From contig NZ_JBMNUS010000005.1 in the NCBI RefSeq assembly GCF_050946405.1, positions 124,001 to 188,000 on the forward strand: 64,000 nt of DNA, given 5' to 3'. The DNA comes from Pseudochelatococcus sp050946405 (GTDB lineage Bacteria > Pseudomonadota > Alphaproteobacteria > Rhizobiales > Beijerinckiaceae). Positions 50,365-58,648 of the stretch are shown piece after piece. The notes beneath the pieces are model-generated. The model ran no database searches and was not told the origin of the DNA. It saw nothing but the letters and a program-made list of their open reading frames with translations. Position 1 is the first letter of the stretch; every line of letters begins with the position of its first letter. The position numbers were made by a program, and so were the translations under genes.

Positions 50365-53300
50365 ATGAAGTTCCGACGCTATTTTACCGGCCGCGACGAA
50401 TCTTCCGCGTCTCCCTACGACGCGATTCCGTTTCGCAAGGCATCGAGCGAAATCCGCAATACGGACGGTTCGGTCGTGTTCCGGGCGGCGGACATCGAGG
50501 TGCCGAGCGACTGGAGCCAGGTCGCGACCGACATCATCGCCCAGAAGTATTTCCGCAAGGCCGGCGTGCCCGCGCGCCTGAAGCGCGTGGCGGAGGAGGG
50601 CGTGCCCGCCTTCCTGTGGCGCTCGGAGGCCGACGGGGAGGCGCTCGCGGAACTGCCGGAGAGCGAGCGCTTCATCGGCGAGACCTCCGCGAAACAGGTG
50701 TTCGACCGGCTCGCCGGCTGCTGGACTTATTGGGGCTGGAAAGGCGGCTATTTCTCGTCCGAGCAGGACGCGGCCGTCTTCCACGACGAGCTGCGCTTCA
50801 TGCTGGCCCGGCAGATGACGGCGCCCAACTCGCCGCAATGGTTCAACACCGGTCTGCACTGGGCCTATGGCATCGACGGGCCGGGGCAGGGCCATTATTA
50901 TGTCGATTTCCGCACCGGCGAGACGGTGCGTTCCGAATCGGCCTACGAGCACCCCCAGCCGCATGCCTGTTTCATCCAGTCGGTCGCCGACGATCTCGTC
51001 AACGACGGCGGCATCATGGACCTGTGGGTGCGCGAGGCACGGCTGTTCAAGTACGGCTCCGGCACCGGCACCAACTTTTCCAGCCTCCGGGCGGAGGGCG
51101 AGCCCTTGTCGGGCGGGGGCCGGTCGTCCGGCCTCATGAGCTTTCTGAAGATCGGCGACCGCGCGGCGGGGGCGATCAAATCCGGCGGCACCACGCGGCG
51201 CGCCGCGAAGATGGTGATTCTCGACGCCGACCACCCCGACATCGAAGCCTTCATCGACTGGAAGATCCGCGAGGAGCAGAAGGTCGCGGCCCTTGTCACC
51301 GGCTCGAAAACCGTCGCCCGTCACTTGCAGGCGCTCATCGACGCCACCGCCGCAGACGGCGCGCGCATCACCGATCCGGCGCGGAACCCGGCGCTGAAAC
51401 AGGCGATCCGCGCCGCGCGCCAGGCGCTGGTGCCGGACAATTACATCAAGCGGATTCTGCAACTGGCCGCGCAGGGTTTCGATACGGTCGCCTTCGACAC
51501 CTACGATACGGACTGGGATTCGGAAGCTTATCTGACGGTCTCGGGCCAGAACTCGAACAATTCCGTCTCGGTGCGCAACGCGTTTCTGGAGGCGGTGGCG
51601 GCGGATGGCGACTGGCCGCTCACCCGCCGCACGGACGGCAAGGTGGCCGGAACCGTGCGCGCGCGCGACCTGTGGGAGAAGATCGGCTATGCGGCATGGG
51701 CCTCGGCCGATCCGGGCCTTCACTTCCGCACCACCATGAACGATTGGCACACTTGCCCGCAGTCCGGCGAGATCCGCGGCTCGAACCCGTGTTCGGAATA
51801 CCTGTTCCTCGACAACACGGCCTGCAATCTCGCCTCGATCAACCTGCTGCGCTTTTTCGACCGCGAGCGGGAGGCGTTCGACCGGGCGGGCTATGTCCAT
51901 GCCTGCCGGCTGTGGACGCTGGTGCTGGAAATCTCCGTGCTGATGGCGCAGTTCCCCTCGCGTGAGATCGCGGAGCTGTCGTATCGTTTCCGCACGCTCG
52001 GCCTCGGCTACGCCAATATCGGCGGGCTGCTGATGACGCTGGGCCTGCCCTACGATTCCGAGGCCGGCCGGGCGCTGTGCGGCGCGCTCACCGCCATCAT
52101 GACGGGAACCGCCTACGAGACGTCGGCGGAGATCGCGGGCGAACGCGGCGCCTTTCCCGGCTATGCGGAAAACGCCGCCGACATGCTGCGCGTCATCCGC
52201 AACCACCGGCGCGCGGCGCGGGGCGAGAGCGCGGGCTATGAGGCGCTCGGCAAGCCGCCGCTGCCGCTCGACCACGCCAACATCCCCGATCCCGCGCTCT
52301 CGGCGCTCGCCGCGGAGGTGTGGGACCGGGCGCTGGCGCTCGGCGAGAAGAACGGCTTTCGCAATGCGCAGGTGACGTGCATCGCGCCCACCGGCACCAT
52401 CGGCCTCGTCATGGATTGCGACACCACCGGCATCGAGCCCGATTTCGCGCTGGTGAAGTTCAAGAAGCTCGCCGGCGGCGGCTATTTCAAGATCATCAAC
52501 CAGTCGGTGCCGCATGCCCTGAAAAAGCTCGGCTACACGCCCGCGCAGGTGGCGGACATCGAAGCCTACGCGGTCGGCCACGGCACGCTGGCGACCGCGC
52601 CGGCGATCAGCCACGCGGACCTTTCGGCGCGCGGCTTCTCCATCGAGGCGATCGCGGCGCTGGAAAAAGCGTTGCCGTCGGCCTTCGACATCAAGTTCGC
52701 CTTCAACAAATGGACGCTCGGCGCGGACTTTCTGACCGAAACCCTGAAGGTGCCGCCCGAGCGCCTCGACGATCCGGGTTTCGAACTGCTGCCCTTCCTG
52801 GGCTTCTCGCGCGCCGACATCGAGGCGGCGAACATCCATGTCTGCGGGGCGATGACGCTGGAAGGCGCGCCGCACCTGCGGCCGGAGCATTATGCCGTGT
52901 TCGATTGCGCCAACCCATGCGGGCGCATCGGCAAGCGCTTTTTGTCGGTGGACAGTCACATCCTGATGATGGCGGCGGCGCAGCCGTTCATTTCCGGCGC
53001 GATCTCCAAGACCATCAACATGCCCGCCGACGCCACGGTGGAGGATTGCAAGCGCGCCTATCTGCAATCATGGAATCTCGGCCTCAAGGCGAACGCCCTT
53101 TATCGCGACGGCTCGAAGCTGTCGCAGCCGCTCAACGCCGCGCTGATCGCGGACGGCGACGACGAGGCCGCGGAACTTCCCGCCGGGCCGGATGCCGCGC
53201 GCGCCGCCGCCGTCAGCGAGCGCATCGTGGAGCGGATCGTGGCGCGCGAGCGCGAGAAGCTGCCGAACCGCCGGCTGGGTTATACGCAGAAGGCGATCAT

Positions 53301-53922
53301 CGGCGGCCACAAGGTTTACCTGCGCACCGGCGAATATGCCGACGGGCGGCTCGGCGAGATCTTTCTGGACATGCACAAGGAAGGCGCCGCCTTCCGGGCC
53401 ATGATGAACAACTTCGCCATTTCCATCTCGCTCGGCCTGCAATACGGCGTGCCGCTGGAGGAATATGTGGAGGCGTTCACCTTCACCCGCTTCGAGCCGG
53501 CCGGTTTCGTGCAGGGCAACGAATCGGTCAGGAACGCCACGTCCATTCTCGATTACGTGTTCCGCGAGCTGGCCATCTCCTACCTCGGCCGCTACGACCT
53601 CGCGCATGTCGATCCCTCCGACATCCGCCACGACGCGATGGGCGAGGGCGTGGACCGCCCGGCGCTCGTGCCGGCGTCGCGCGGTTTCCTGCGCGGCAAC
53701 GGTAATGGCCAGATCCCTGGCGGCCAGGTCCCTGTCCAGGTCTCCGCCAACCAAACCCCCGCCGGCGCTTCCGGCCGGGGCGAAGCCGACGAGCGGCGCA
53801 AGGAAGCGCGTCTGAAAGGTTACGAGGGCGAAGCCTGCACGGAATGCGGCAATTTCACGCTGGTGCGCAACGGCACCTGCCTGCGCTGCGACACCTGCGG
53901 CGGCACGACCGGCTGCTCCTGA
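50365..53922 (+). CDS. nrdJ: Adenosylcobalamin-dependent (class II) ribonucleotide reductase
   Basis: Makes deoxyribonucleotides with or without oxygen. 1185 residues. Active-site elements: HACFIQSV (substrate-side Cys), NPCSEYLFLDNTACNLASINL (radical-site region), FGTGTNFS-like SGTGTNFSSLR, and GAIKSGGTTRRAAKM. The C-terminus ends in a Cys-rich tail (CTECGNFTLVRNGTCLRCDTCGGTTGC) that supplies redox or zinc cysteines. Before it lies a Gly/Gln/Pro linker with small duplications. ATG 50365 starts the conserved MKFRRYFT; the frame is open to 50227. No cobalamin riboswitch or NrdR box is seen in the 164-bp gap upstream; only a 12-bp palindrome GGAATCGATTCC at 50310-50321. Confidence 0.96.
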   Translation: MKFRRYFTGRDESSASPYDAIPFRKASSEIRNTDGSVVFRAADIEVPSDWSQVATDIIAQKYFRKAGVPARLKRVAEEGVPAFLWRSEADGEALAELPESERFIGETSAKQVFDRLAGCWTYWGWKGGYFSSEQDAAVFHDELRFMLARQMTAPNSPQWFNTGLHWAYGIDGPGQGHYYVDFRTGETVRSESAYEHPQPHACFIQSVADDLVNDGGIMDLWVREARLFKYGSGTGTNFSSLRAEGEPLSGGGRSSGLMSFLKIGDRAAGAIKSGGTTRRAAKMVILDADHPDIEAFIDWKIREEQKVAALVTGSKTVARHLQALIDATAADGARITDPARNPALKQAIRAARQALVPDNYIKRILQLAAQGFDTVAFDTYDTDWDSEAYLTVSGQNSNNSVSVRNAFLEAVAADGDWPLTRRTDGKVAGTVRARDLWEKIGYAAWASADPGLHFRTTMNDWHTCPQSGEIRGSNPCSEYLFLDNTACNLASINLLRFFDREREAFDRAGYVHACRLWTLVLEISVLMAQFPSREIAELSYRFRTLGLGYANIGGLLMTLGLPYDSEAGRALCGALTAIMTGTAYETSAEIAGERGAFPGYAENAADMLRVIRNHRRAARGESAGYEALGKPPLPLDHANIPDPALSALAAEVWDRALALGEKNGFRNAQVTCIAPTGTIGLVMDCDTTGIEPDFALVKFKKLAGGGYFKIINQSVPHALKKLGYTPAQVADIEAYAVGHGTLATAPAISHADLSARGFSIEAIAALEKALPSAFDIKFAFNKWTLGADFLTETLKVPPERLDDPGFELLPFLGFSRADIEAANIHVCGAMTLEGAPHLRPEHYAVFDCANPCGRIGKRFLSVDSHILMMAAAQPFISGAISKTINMPADATVEDCKRAYLQSWNLGLKANALYRDGSKLSQPLNAALIADGDDEAAELPAGPDAARAAAVSERIVERIVAREREKLPNRRLGYTQKAIIGGHKVYLRTGEYADGRLGEIFLDMHKEGAAFRAMMNNFAISISLGLQYGVPLEEYVEAFTFTRFEPAGFVQGNESVRNATSILDYVFRELAISYLGRYDLAHVDPSDIRHDAMGEGVDRPALVPASRGFLRGNGNGQIPGGQVPVQVSANQTPAGASGRGEADERRKEARLKGYEGEACTECGNFTLVRNGTCLRCDTCGGTTGCS

Positions 53923-53929
53923 AAACGCT

Positions 53930-54766
53930 TCAACCCGCCGCGTCGAGGCCGATGTCGACGGCGGGGGCGGACTGGAACGGGCGGCTGGTGGAGATGTAGT
54001 CGACGCCGGTTTCCGCTACCGCCGCGATGGTGTCGAGGCGGATGCCGCCGGAGGCTTCCAGCTTCGCCCGCCCGGCGCAGGTACGCACGGCCGCCGCCAT
54101 GTCGGGCAGGCTCATGTTGTCGAGCATGATGACGTCCGCCCCGGCGTCGAGCGCCTCCTTCACCTGATCGAGCCTGTCGCATTCGACCTCGATCCGGGTC
54201 AGCGCCGGCGCATGCGCGCGGGCGCGGCGCACCGCCGCCGCGATGCCGCCGCAGACGGCGATGTGATTGTCCTTCAGCATGATGCCGCTGTCGAGGCCGA
54301 GCCGGTGGTTGAGCGCCCCGCCGCAACTTGCGGCGTGCTTCTCCAGCATCCGCAGGCCCGGCGTCGTCTTGCGGGTGTCGAGCAGCCGCGCGGGCGTGTG
54401 GGCGATGGCGGCGACGTAACGCGCCGTTTCGGTCGCAATGCCCGACAGGCGCTGGACGATGTTGAGCGCCGTGCGCTCCGCCGTCAGCAGCGAGCGCGCC
54501 GGCCCCGACACCACGGCGAGCGTCGCCGCCGCCTCCACCCTGTCGCCGTCATTGACAAGCAGATCAACCGCGCAGGCGGAATCGTAGCGCGTGAACACGG
54601 TCGCCGCGATCGCGATGCCGGACACGGTGAGCGGCTCGCGCGCGTTCATGCGGAAGGTCGCGACCGCGCGCGGATCGATCATGAGTTCGACGGTCAGGTC
54701 GCCGTGGCCGATGTCCTCCGCCAGCCATCGGTCGATGAGGGGCAGAACGAGAAACCTGTCGTACAT
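53930..54766 (-). CDS. nadC: Quinolinate phosphoribosyltransferase
   Basis: Converts quinolinate and PRPP to nicotinate mononucleotide, the third step of de novo NAD synthesis. 278 residues. N-terminal LAEDIGHGDLT, then LTAERTALNIVQRLSGIAT, RLLDTRKTTPGLRMLEKHA (PRPP/quinolinate-binding Arg/Lys), GIMLKDNHI, EVECDRLDQVKEAL, and GADVIMLDNMS. It converges with nrdJ and diverges from nrtR. No NrtR half-site is visible in its own 118-bp upstream gap. Confidence 0.96.
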   Translation of the reverse strand: MYDRFLVLPLIDRWLAEDIGHGDLTVELMIDPRAVATFRMNAREPLTVSGIAIAATVFTRYDSACAVDLLVNDGDRVEAAATLAVVSGPARSLLTAERTALNIVQRLSGIATETARYVAAIAHTPARLLDTRKTTPGLRMLEKHAASCGGALNHRLGLDSGIMLKDNHIAVCGGIAAAVRRARAHAPALTRIEVECDRLDQVKEALDAGADVIMLDNMSLPDMAAAVRTCAGRAKLEASGGIRLDTIAAVAETGVDYISTSRPFQSAPAVDIGLDAAG

Positions 54767-54884
54767 GATGCATCACCCGGTTAGAAACAGCGCGCCGGGT
54801 GTTTACCACCACCCCGAGCCTCTTTTCTACAGGCGAACGTGCTAGAGTGCGCCCCATCGGTCACGCCTCCTTGCACGGAATGCC

Positions 54885-55889
54885 ATGCCCACCTCTCCAT
54901 CGCGTTTCCTCGCCGCGCATGAGGCGCGCCAGCCGGCCAGGCAGGACAGCCATTTCGCCATCGGGCTCAGCGCCGTCATCGTCGCGGTGACGGGCGACGA
55001 TCCCAAGGTGCTGGTCGTGCGCCACGGCGGCGGGCGCGAGGCGCTGCCCTCCGGCCCGCTGGAACGCGGCCACCGCACGCTGGAGACGGGCTTGCGCAAC
55101 TGGGTGGAACGCCAGACGCTGCAAAATCTCGGCCATGTCGAGCAGCTCTACACGTTCGGCGACCGCGATCGCAGCGAGGCGGACGGCGAGGGAACGACGC
55201 GCGCGCTGTCCGTCGCCTATCTCGCGCTGGTGCGCGAGGCGCGGCCGGCGGGCGATGCGGATGCGGCGTGGAAAAGCTGGTACAGGTATTTTCCCTGGGA
55301 AGACTGGCGCGGGGGGCGTCCGGCCGTTCTGGACGCGCTGCAACCGGCGCTGCAAGGCTGGGCGGCGGCCGACGCCCGCCTCGCCGGTGTGCGCGAGGAG
55401 CGGCTGTCGCTCGCTTTCGGTCTCGGCGAGCGGGCCGTCTGGGACGAGGAGCGGGCGCTCGAACGCTACGAACTTCTCTACGAGGCCGGGCTGGTGGCGG
55501 AAGCCGCGCGCGATCGCGGCGCGGGTGCCGTGCCGCTGCCGGGCGGTGTGGAGATGGCGGTCGACCACCGGCGCATGCTGGCGCTCGCCATCGCCCGGCT
55601 GCGCGGCAAGATCAAGTATCGGCCCGTGGTGTTCGAACTGATGCCGCCGCATTTCACCCTGCTCCAGCTCCAGCGCACCGTCGAGGCGCTCGCCGGCGTG
55701 CGGCTGCACAAGCAGAACTTTCGCCGCTTGGTGGAGCAGCAACGGCTTGTCGAGGAAACCGGCGAAACCACGGCCGAAACCGGCGGCCGCCCGGCGCGCC
55801 TCGTGCGCTTTCGCCGCGAGGTGCTGCTGGAACGGCCCGCCCCCGGCGTGCGCCTGCCCGTCGCCGGAAAATTTATGACACTCCGTTGA
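54885..55889 (+). CDS. nrtR: NrtR-type NUDIX transcriptional regulator of NAD metabolism
   Basis: 334 residues. An N-terminal NUDIX-like domain (AIGLSAVIVAVTGDDPKVLVV; a degenerate Nudix box around ALPSGPLERGHRTLETGLRNWVE, lacking the catalytic Glu array) binds ADP-ribose. The C-terminal winged helix (FELMPPHFTLLQLQRTVEAL; LHKQNFRRLVEQQRLVEETGE) binds DNA. This long variant, next to nadA-nadB-nadC, is typical of Alphaproteobacteria, where it represses de novo NAD genes. Its stop overlaps a -35-like TTGACA of the nadA promoter region. Confidence 0.92.
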   Translation: MPTSPSRFLAAHEARQPARQDSHFAIGLSAVIVAVTGDDPKVLVVRHGGGREALPSGPLERGHRTLETGLRNWVERQTLQNLGHVEQLYTFGDRDRSEADGEGTTRALSVAYLALVREARPAGDADAAWKSWYRYFPWEDWRGGRPAVLDALQPALQGWAAADARLAGVREERLSLAFGLGERAVWDEERALERYELLYEAGLVAEAARDRGAGAVPLPGGVEMAVDHRRMLALAIARLRGKIKYRPVVFELMPPHFTLLQLQRTVEALAGVRLHKQNFRRLVEQQRLVEETGETTAETGGRPARLVRFRREVLLERPAPGVRLPVAGKFMTLR

Positions 55890-55917
55890 CAGCGCCTTAT
55901 GCTCAGTTTTAGCATAA
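55886..55917 (+). promoter_or_regulatory. Putative nadA promoter with NrtR operator 1
   Basis: TTGACA at 55886-55891 is followed by the 21-bp dyad TTATGCT-N7-AGCATAA at 55897-55917, which covers the spacer and the likely -10 region (TTAGCA or TAGCAT near 55909-55915). A repressor bound here would block polymerase. The same half-site recurs at 55960. Assignment to NrtR is inferred from context. Confidence 0.75.
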
Positions 55918-55923
55918 CAGGGT

Positions 55924-55952
55924 GCCGGGCACTTCAGCCCGGTGTTTCTTTT
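55924..55952 (+). terminator. Terminator-like hairpin between the two NrtR sites
   Basis: CCGGGC (55925-55930) and GCCCGG (55937-55942) form a stem with loop ACTTCA, followed by TGTTTCTTTT. It may end the nrtR transcript or attenuate transcripts from the promoter at 55886 before nadA. Confidence 0.6.
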
Positions 55953-55959
55953 ACCCCTG

Positions 55960-55980
55960 TTATGCTCAATTTGAGCACAA
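55960..55980 (+). promoter_or_regulatory. Putative NrtR operator 2
   Basis: Dyad TTATGCTCA-N3-TGAGCACAA, one mismatch from symmetry, centred 63 bp after operator 1 and ending 10 bp before the nadA start codon. Its closeness to the ribosome-binding site (AAGGAAG) suits a repressor that blocks a downstream promoter or elongation. Confidence 0.75.
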
Positions 55981-55990
55981 GGAAGATGCG

Positions 55991-57040
55991 ATGCTCGACG
56001 CACAATTCGCACCCCGTGAGGAGAACGTCCCCGCTCCCTTTCCGCCGCAGGCGGAGGAAGGGTTTCCGCTGCCGCATCTCTATGCGCGCGTGTCCAGGCA
56101 TCTGCTGCCCGCCGAATGGCCGGCTGTGGCGCGGGAGGTCGCGGCCATCGAGCGGCTGAAGAGGGAGCGCAACGCCGTCGTGCTCGGCCACAATTATCAG
56201 GCGCCGGAGATCTTCAACACCGTGGCGGATATCGTCGGGGACAGTCTGGCGCTCGCCCGCGAGGCGGTGAACGTCGATGCCGACGTCATCGTGCTCGCCG
56301 GCGTGCATTTCATGGCCGAGACGGCGAAGCTGCTCAATCCCGCCAAGACCGTGCTGATGCCGGACGCGGAAGCCGGCTGTTCGCTCGCCTCGTCCATCAC
56401 CGGCGCTGACATCCGCCTGCTGCGCAGCCGTTATCCGGGCGTGCCGGTCGTCACCTATGTCAACACCTCCGCCGAGGTGAAGGCGGAAAGCGATTATTGC
56501 TGCACGTCCGGCAATGCGGCGAAGGTGGTGCGCCATGTCGCGCGGGAGCGGGGCGTCGACCGCATCCTGATGTTGCCCGACGAGTATCTGGCGCAGAACG
56601 TGCAGAAGGAGGTGCCGGAGATCGAGCTGATCGCATGGAAGGGCCATTGCGAGGTGCATGAGCGCTTCACGCCGCAGGATATCCGCGACCTGCGCGACAT
56701 CCATCCCGGCCTCGTGGTGCTCGCCCACCCGGAATGCCCGCCCGAGGTGGTGGCGGAGGCCGATTTCGCCGGCTCCACCGCCGCCATGGCGGATTATGTC
56801 GGCGACAACAGGCCCGGCCGCGTGGTGCTGATCACCGAATGCTCGATGGCCGACAACGTATCGGTGCAGCATCCCGAGGTGGAATTCGTGCGCCCCTGCA
56901 ACCTCTGCCCGCATATGCGGCGCATCACCTTGCCGAAGATCCGCGAGGCGCTCGAGACCATGAGCGGCGCGGTCGAGATCGACCCGCGCGTCGCCGGGCG
57001 CGCCCGCGCCGCCGTCGAGCGCATGCTCGCGATTCGCTGA
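55991..57040 (+). CDS. nadA: Quinolinate synthase
   Basis: [4Fe-4S] enzyme condensing iminoaspartate and dihydroxyacetone phosphate to quinolinate. 349 residues. VVLGHNYQAPEIFNTVADIVGDSL, FMAETAKLLNP, PDAEAGCSLA (first cluster Cys), YVNTSAEVKAESDYCCTSGNA, HPECPPEV (second Cys), CNLCPHMRRITLPKI (third Cys). AAGGAAG precedes ATG 55991. In one operon with nadB (13-bp gap). Confidence 0.97.
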   Translation: MLDAQFAPREENVPAPFPPQAEEGFPLPHLYARVSRHLLPAEWPAVAREVAAIERLKRERNAVVLGHNYQAPEIFNTVADIVGDSLALAREAVNVDADVIVLAGVHFMAETAKLLNPAKTVLMPDAEAGCSLASSITGADIRLLRSRYPGVPVVTYVNTSAEVKAESDYCCTSGNAAKVVRHVARERGVDRILMLPDEYLAQNVQKEVPEIELIAWKGHCEVHERFTPQDIRDLRDIHPGLVVLAHPECPPEVVAEADFAGSTAAMADYVGDNRPGRVVLITECSMADNVSVQHPEVEFVRPCNLCPHMRRITLPKIREALETMSGAVEIDPRVAGRARAAVERMLAIR

Positions 57041-57053
57041 AAGGGCGCGGATC

Positions 57054-58640
57054 ATGCATGACACCGACCGCGTGATCGTCGTCGGCGCGGGCGTCGCCGG
57101 GCTTGCCACGGCGCTGCGCCTCGCGCCCCTGCCGGTGACGCTGATAACGGGCCGCCCGCTCGGGCAGGGCGCGGCGACGGCGCTGGCGCAGGGCGGCATC
57201 GCCGCGGCCCTGGGCGACGACGACGAACCGGCGCTCCACGCCGCCGACACGCTCCAGGCCGGTGCCGGCCTGTCCGATCCCGCCGTTGCCCGGCGCGTGG
57301 CGGAGGCGGCGGGCGGGGCTGTCGGCTGGCTCGTCGATCTTGCCGCCCCGTTCGATCGCGAGGCGGACGGCCGGCTGGCGCTGGGGCTGGAGGCCGCCCA
57401 TTGCCGGCGGCGCATCGCTCACGCCGGCGGCGACAAGACCGGCCTTGCCGTGCTGGAGACGTTGATCCGCGCCGCGCGCGCCGCCGCCCACGTCGCCATC
57501 GTCGAGGATCTGCGCGCCGCGGCGCTGTTGCGCGATGCGGGCGGCGGCGTCATCGGGCTGCGCGCCGTCGCGCCTTCCGGCGAGACGCTGGCGCTGCCGG
57601 CGCGCGCCGTGGTGCTCGCCACCGGCGGGCTCGGCGCGCTCTATGGCGCCACCACCAACCCGGCCGGCGCGACGGGCTCCGGGCTGGCGCTCGCGGCGCG
57701 CGCCGGCGCGGTGCTGCGCGACATGGAATTCGTGCAGTTCCATCCCACCGCCATCGCCGCCGCCGGCGCGGACCCCATGCCGCTGGCGACGGAGGCCCTG
57801 CGCGGCGAGGGCGCGATCCTGCTGAACGGGCGCGGCGAGCGCTTCATGGCGGCCGTGCCGGGCGGGGAGCTTGCGCCGCGCGACGTGGTGGCGCGCGCCA
57901 TCTTCGGCGAGATCGCGGCGGGGCGGGGGGTGTTTCTCGACGCCCGGATCGACGGGCTGGAACGCCGCTTCCCCGGCGTCGTGGCGCTCTGCCGCGCCCA
58001 TGGGCTCGATCCCGCGCGCCGGCCGATCCCGGTGCGCCCGGCGGCGCATTATCATATGGGCGGCATCGCGGTGAATGCCGCCGGCCGCAGCTCCGTCGCC
58101 GGGCTGTGGGCCTGCGGCGAGGCGGCCTGCACCGGCCTGCACGGCGCCAACCGGCTCGCCAGCAACTCGCTGCTGGAGGCGCTCGCCTTCGCCGCATGGA
58201 TCGCCGACGATATTCGCGGACAAGTTGCCGCTTGCAATCAGGTCGCCGTGCGCGGCGCTCCCGATGCCGACGGGCAGCCGCGCCCGATGGCCGGCGGGAT
58301 GAGGGCGGCGGACGGTATCCGCGCGCGGATGGATGCCGATGTCGGCGTCGTGCGCGGGTTCGCGGGGCTTTCCCGCGCCGTCGGGCATCTGCATCGGCTG
58401 TTCGCGGATACGGACGACGACCGGGCGCTGGTCGCGCTGACGGTCGCCACCGCCGCGCTTCAGCGCCGGGAAAGCCGGGGCGGGCATTGCCGCACCGATT
58501 TTCCCGCCGCCGCGGCGCTCGCCCGGCACAGCGAAACCACGCTCGCCGCCATGCTGCGCCTCGCGGATGCAATGCAGGACGCCGCGCCGCCGCCTTTTGC
58601 CGATGCGGCGCGGGACGCCGCGCCGTCCTGCGTGGCGTAA
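57054..58640 (+). CDS. nadB: L-aspartate oxidase
   Basis: Flavoprotein oxidising aspartate to iminoaspartate for NadA. 528 residues. FAD motif VVGAGVAGLATALRLA at the N-terminus, GGIAAALGDDDEPALHAADTL, the AHAGGDKTGLAV-type HRRIAHAGGDKTG loop, ATGGLGALYGATTNPAGATGSGLALA, FVQFHPTA, and PAAHYHMGGIAVNAAGR; the C-terminal helical domain has RDAGVVR-like DADVGVVRGF. Ordinary in every respect. Confidence 0.96.
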   Translation: MHDTDRVIVVGAGVAGLATALRLAPLPVTLITGRPLGQGAATALAQGGIAAALGDDDEPALHAADTLQAGAGLSDPAVARRVAEAAGGAVGWLVDLAAPFDREADGRLALGLEAAHCRRRIAHAGGDKTGLAVLETLIRAARAAAHVAIVEDLRAAALLRDAGGGVIGLRAVAPSGETLALPARAVVLATGGLGALYGATTNPAGATGSGLALAARAGAVLRDMEFVQFHPTAIAAAGADPMPLATEALRGEGAILLNGRGERFMAAVPGGELAPRDVVARAIFGEIAAGRGVFLDARIDGLERRFPGVVALCRAHGLDPARRPIPVRPAAHYHMGGIAVNAAGRSSVAGLWACGEAACTGLHGANRLASNSLLEALAFAAWIADDIRGQVAACNQVAVRGAPDADGQPRPMAGGMRAADGIRARMDADVGVVRGFAGLSRAVGHLHRLFADTDDDRALVALTVATAALQRRESRGGHCRTDFPAAAALARHSETTLAAMLRLADAMQDAAPPPFADAARDAAPSCVA

Positions 58641-58648
58641 GGGCTGTC

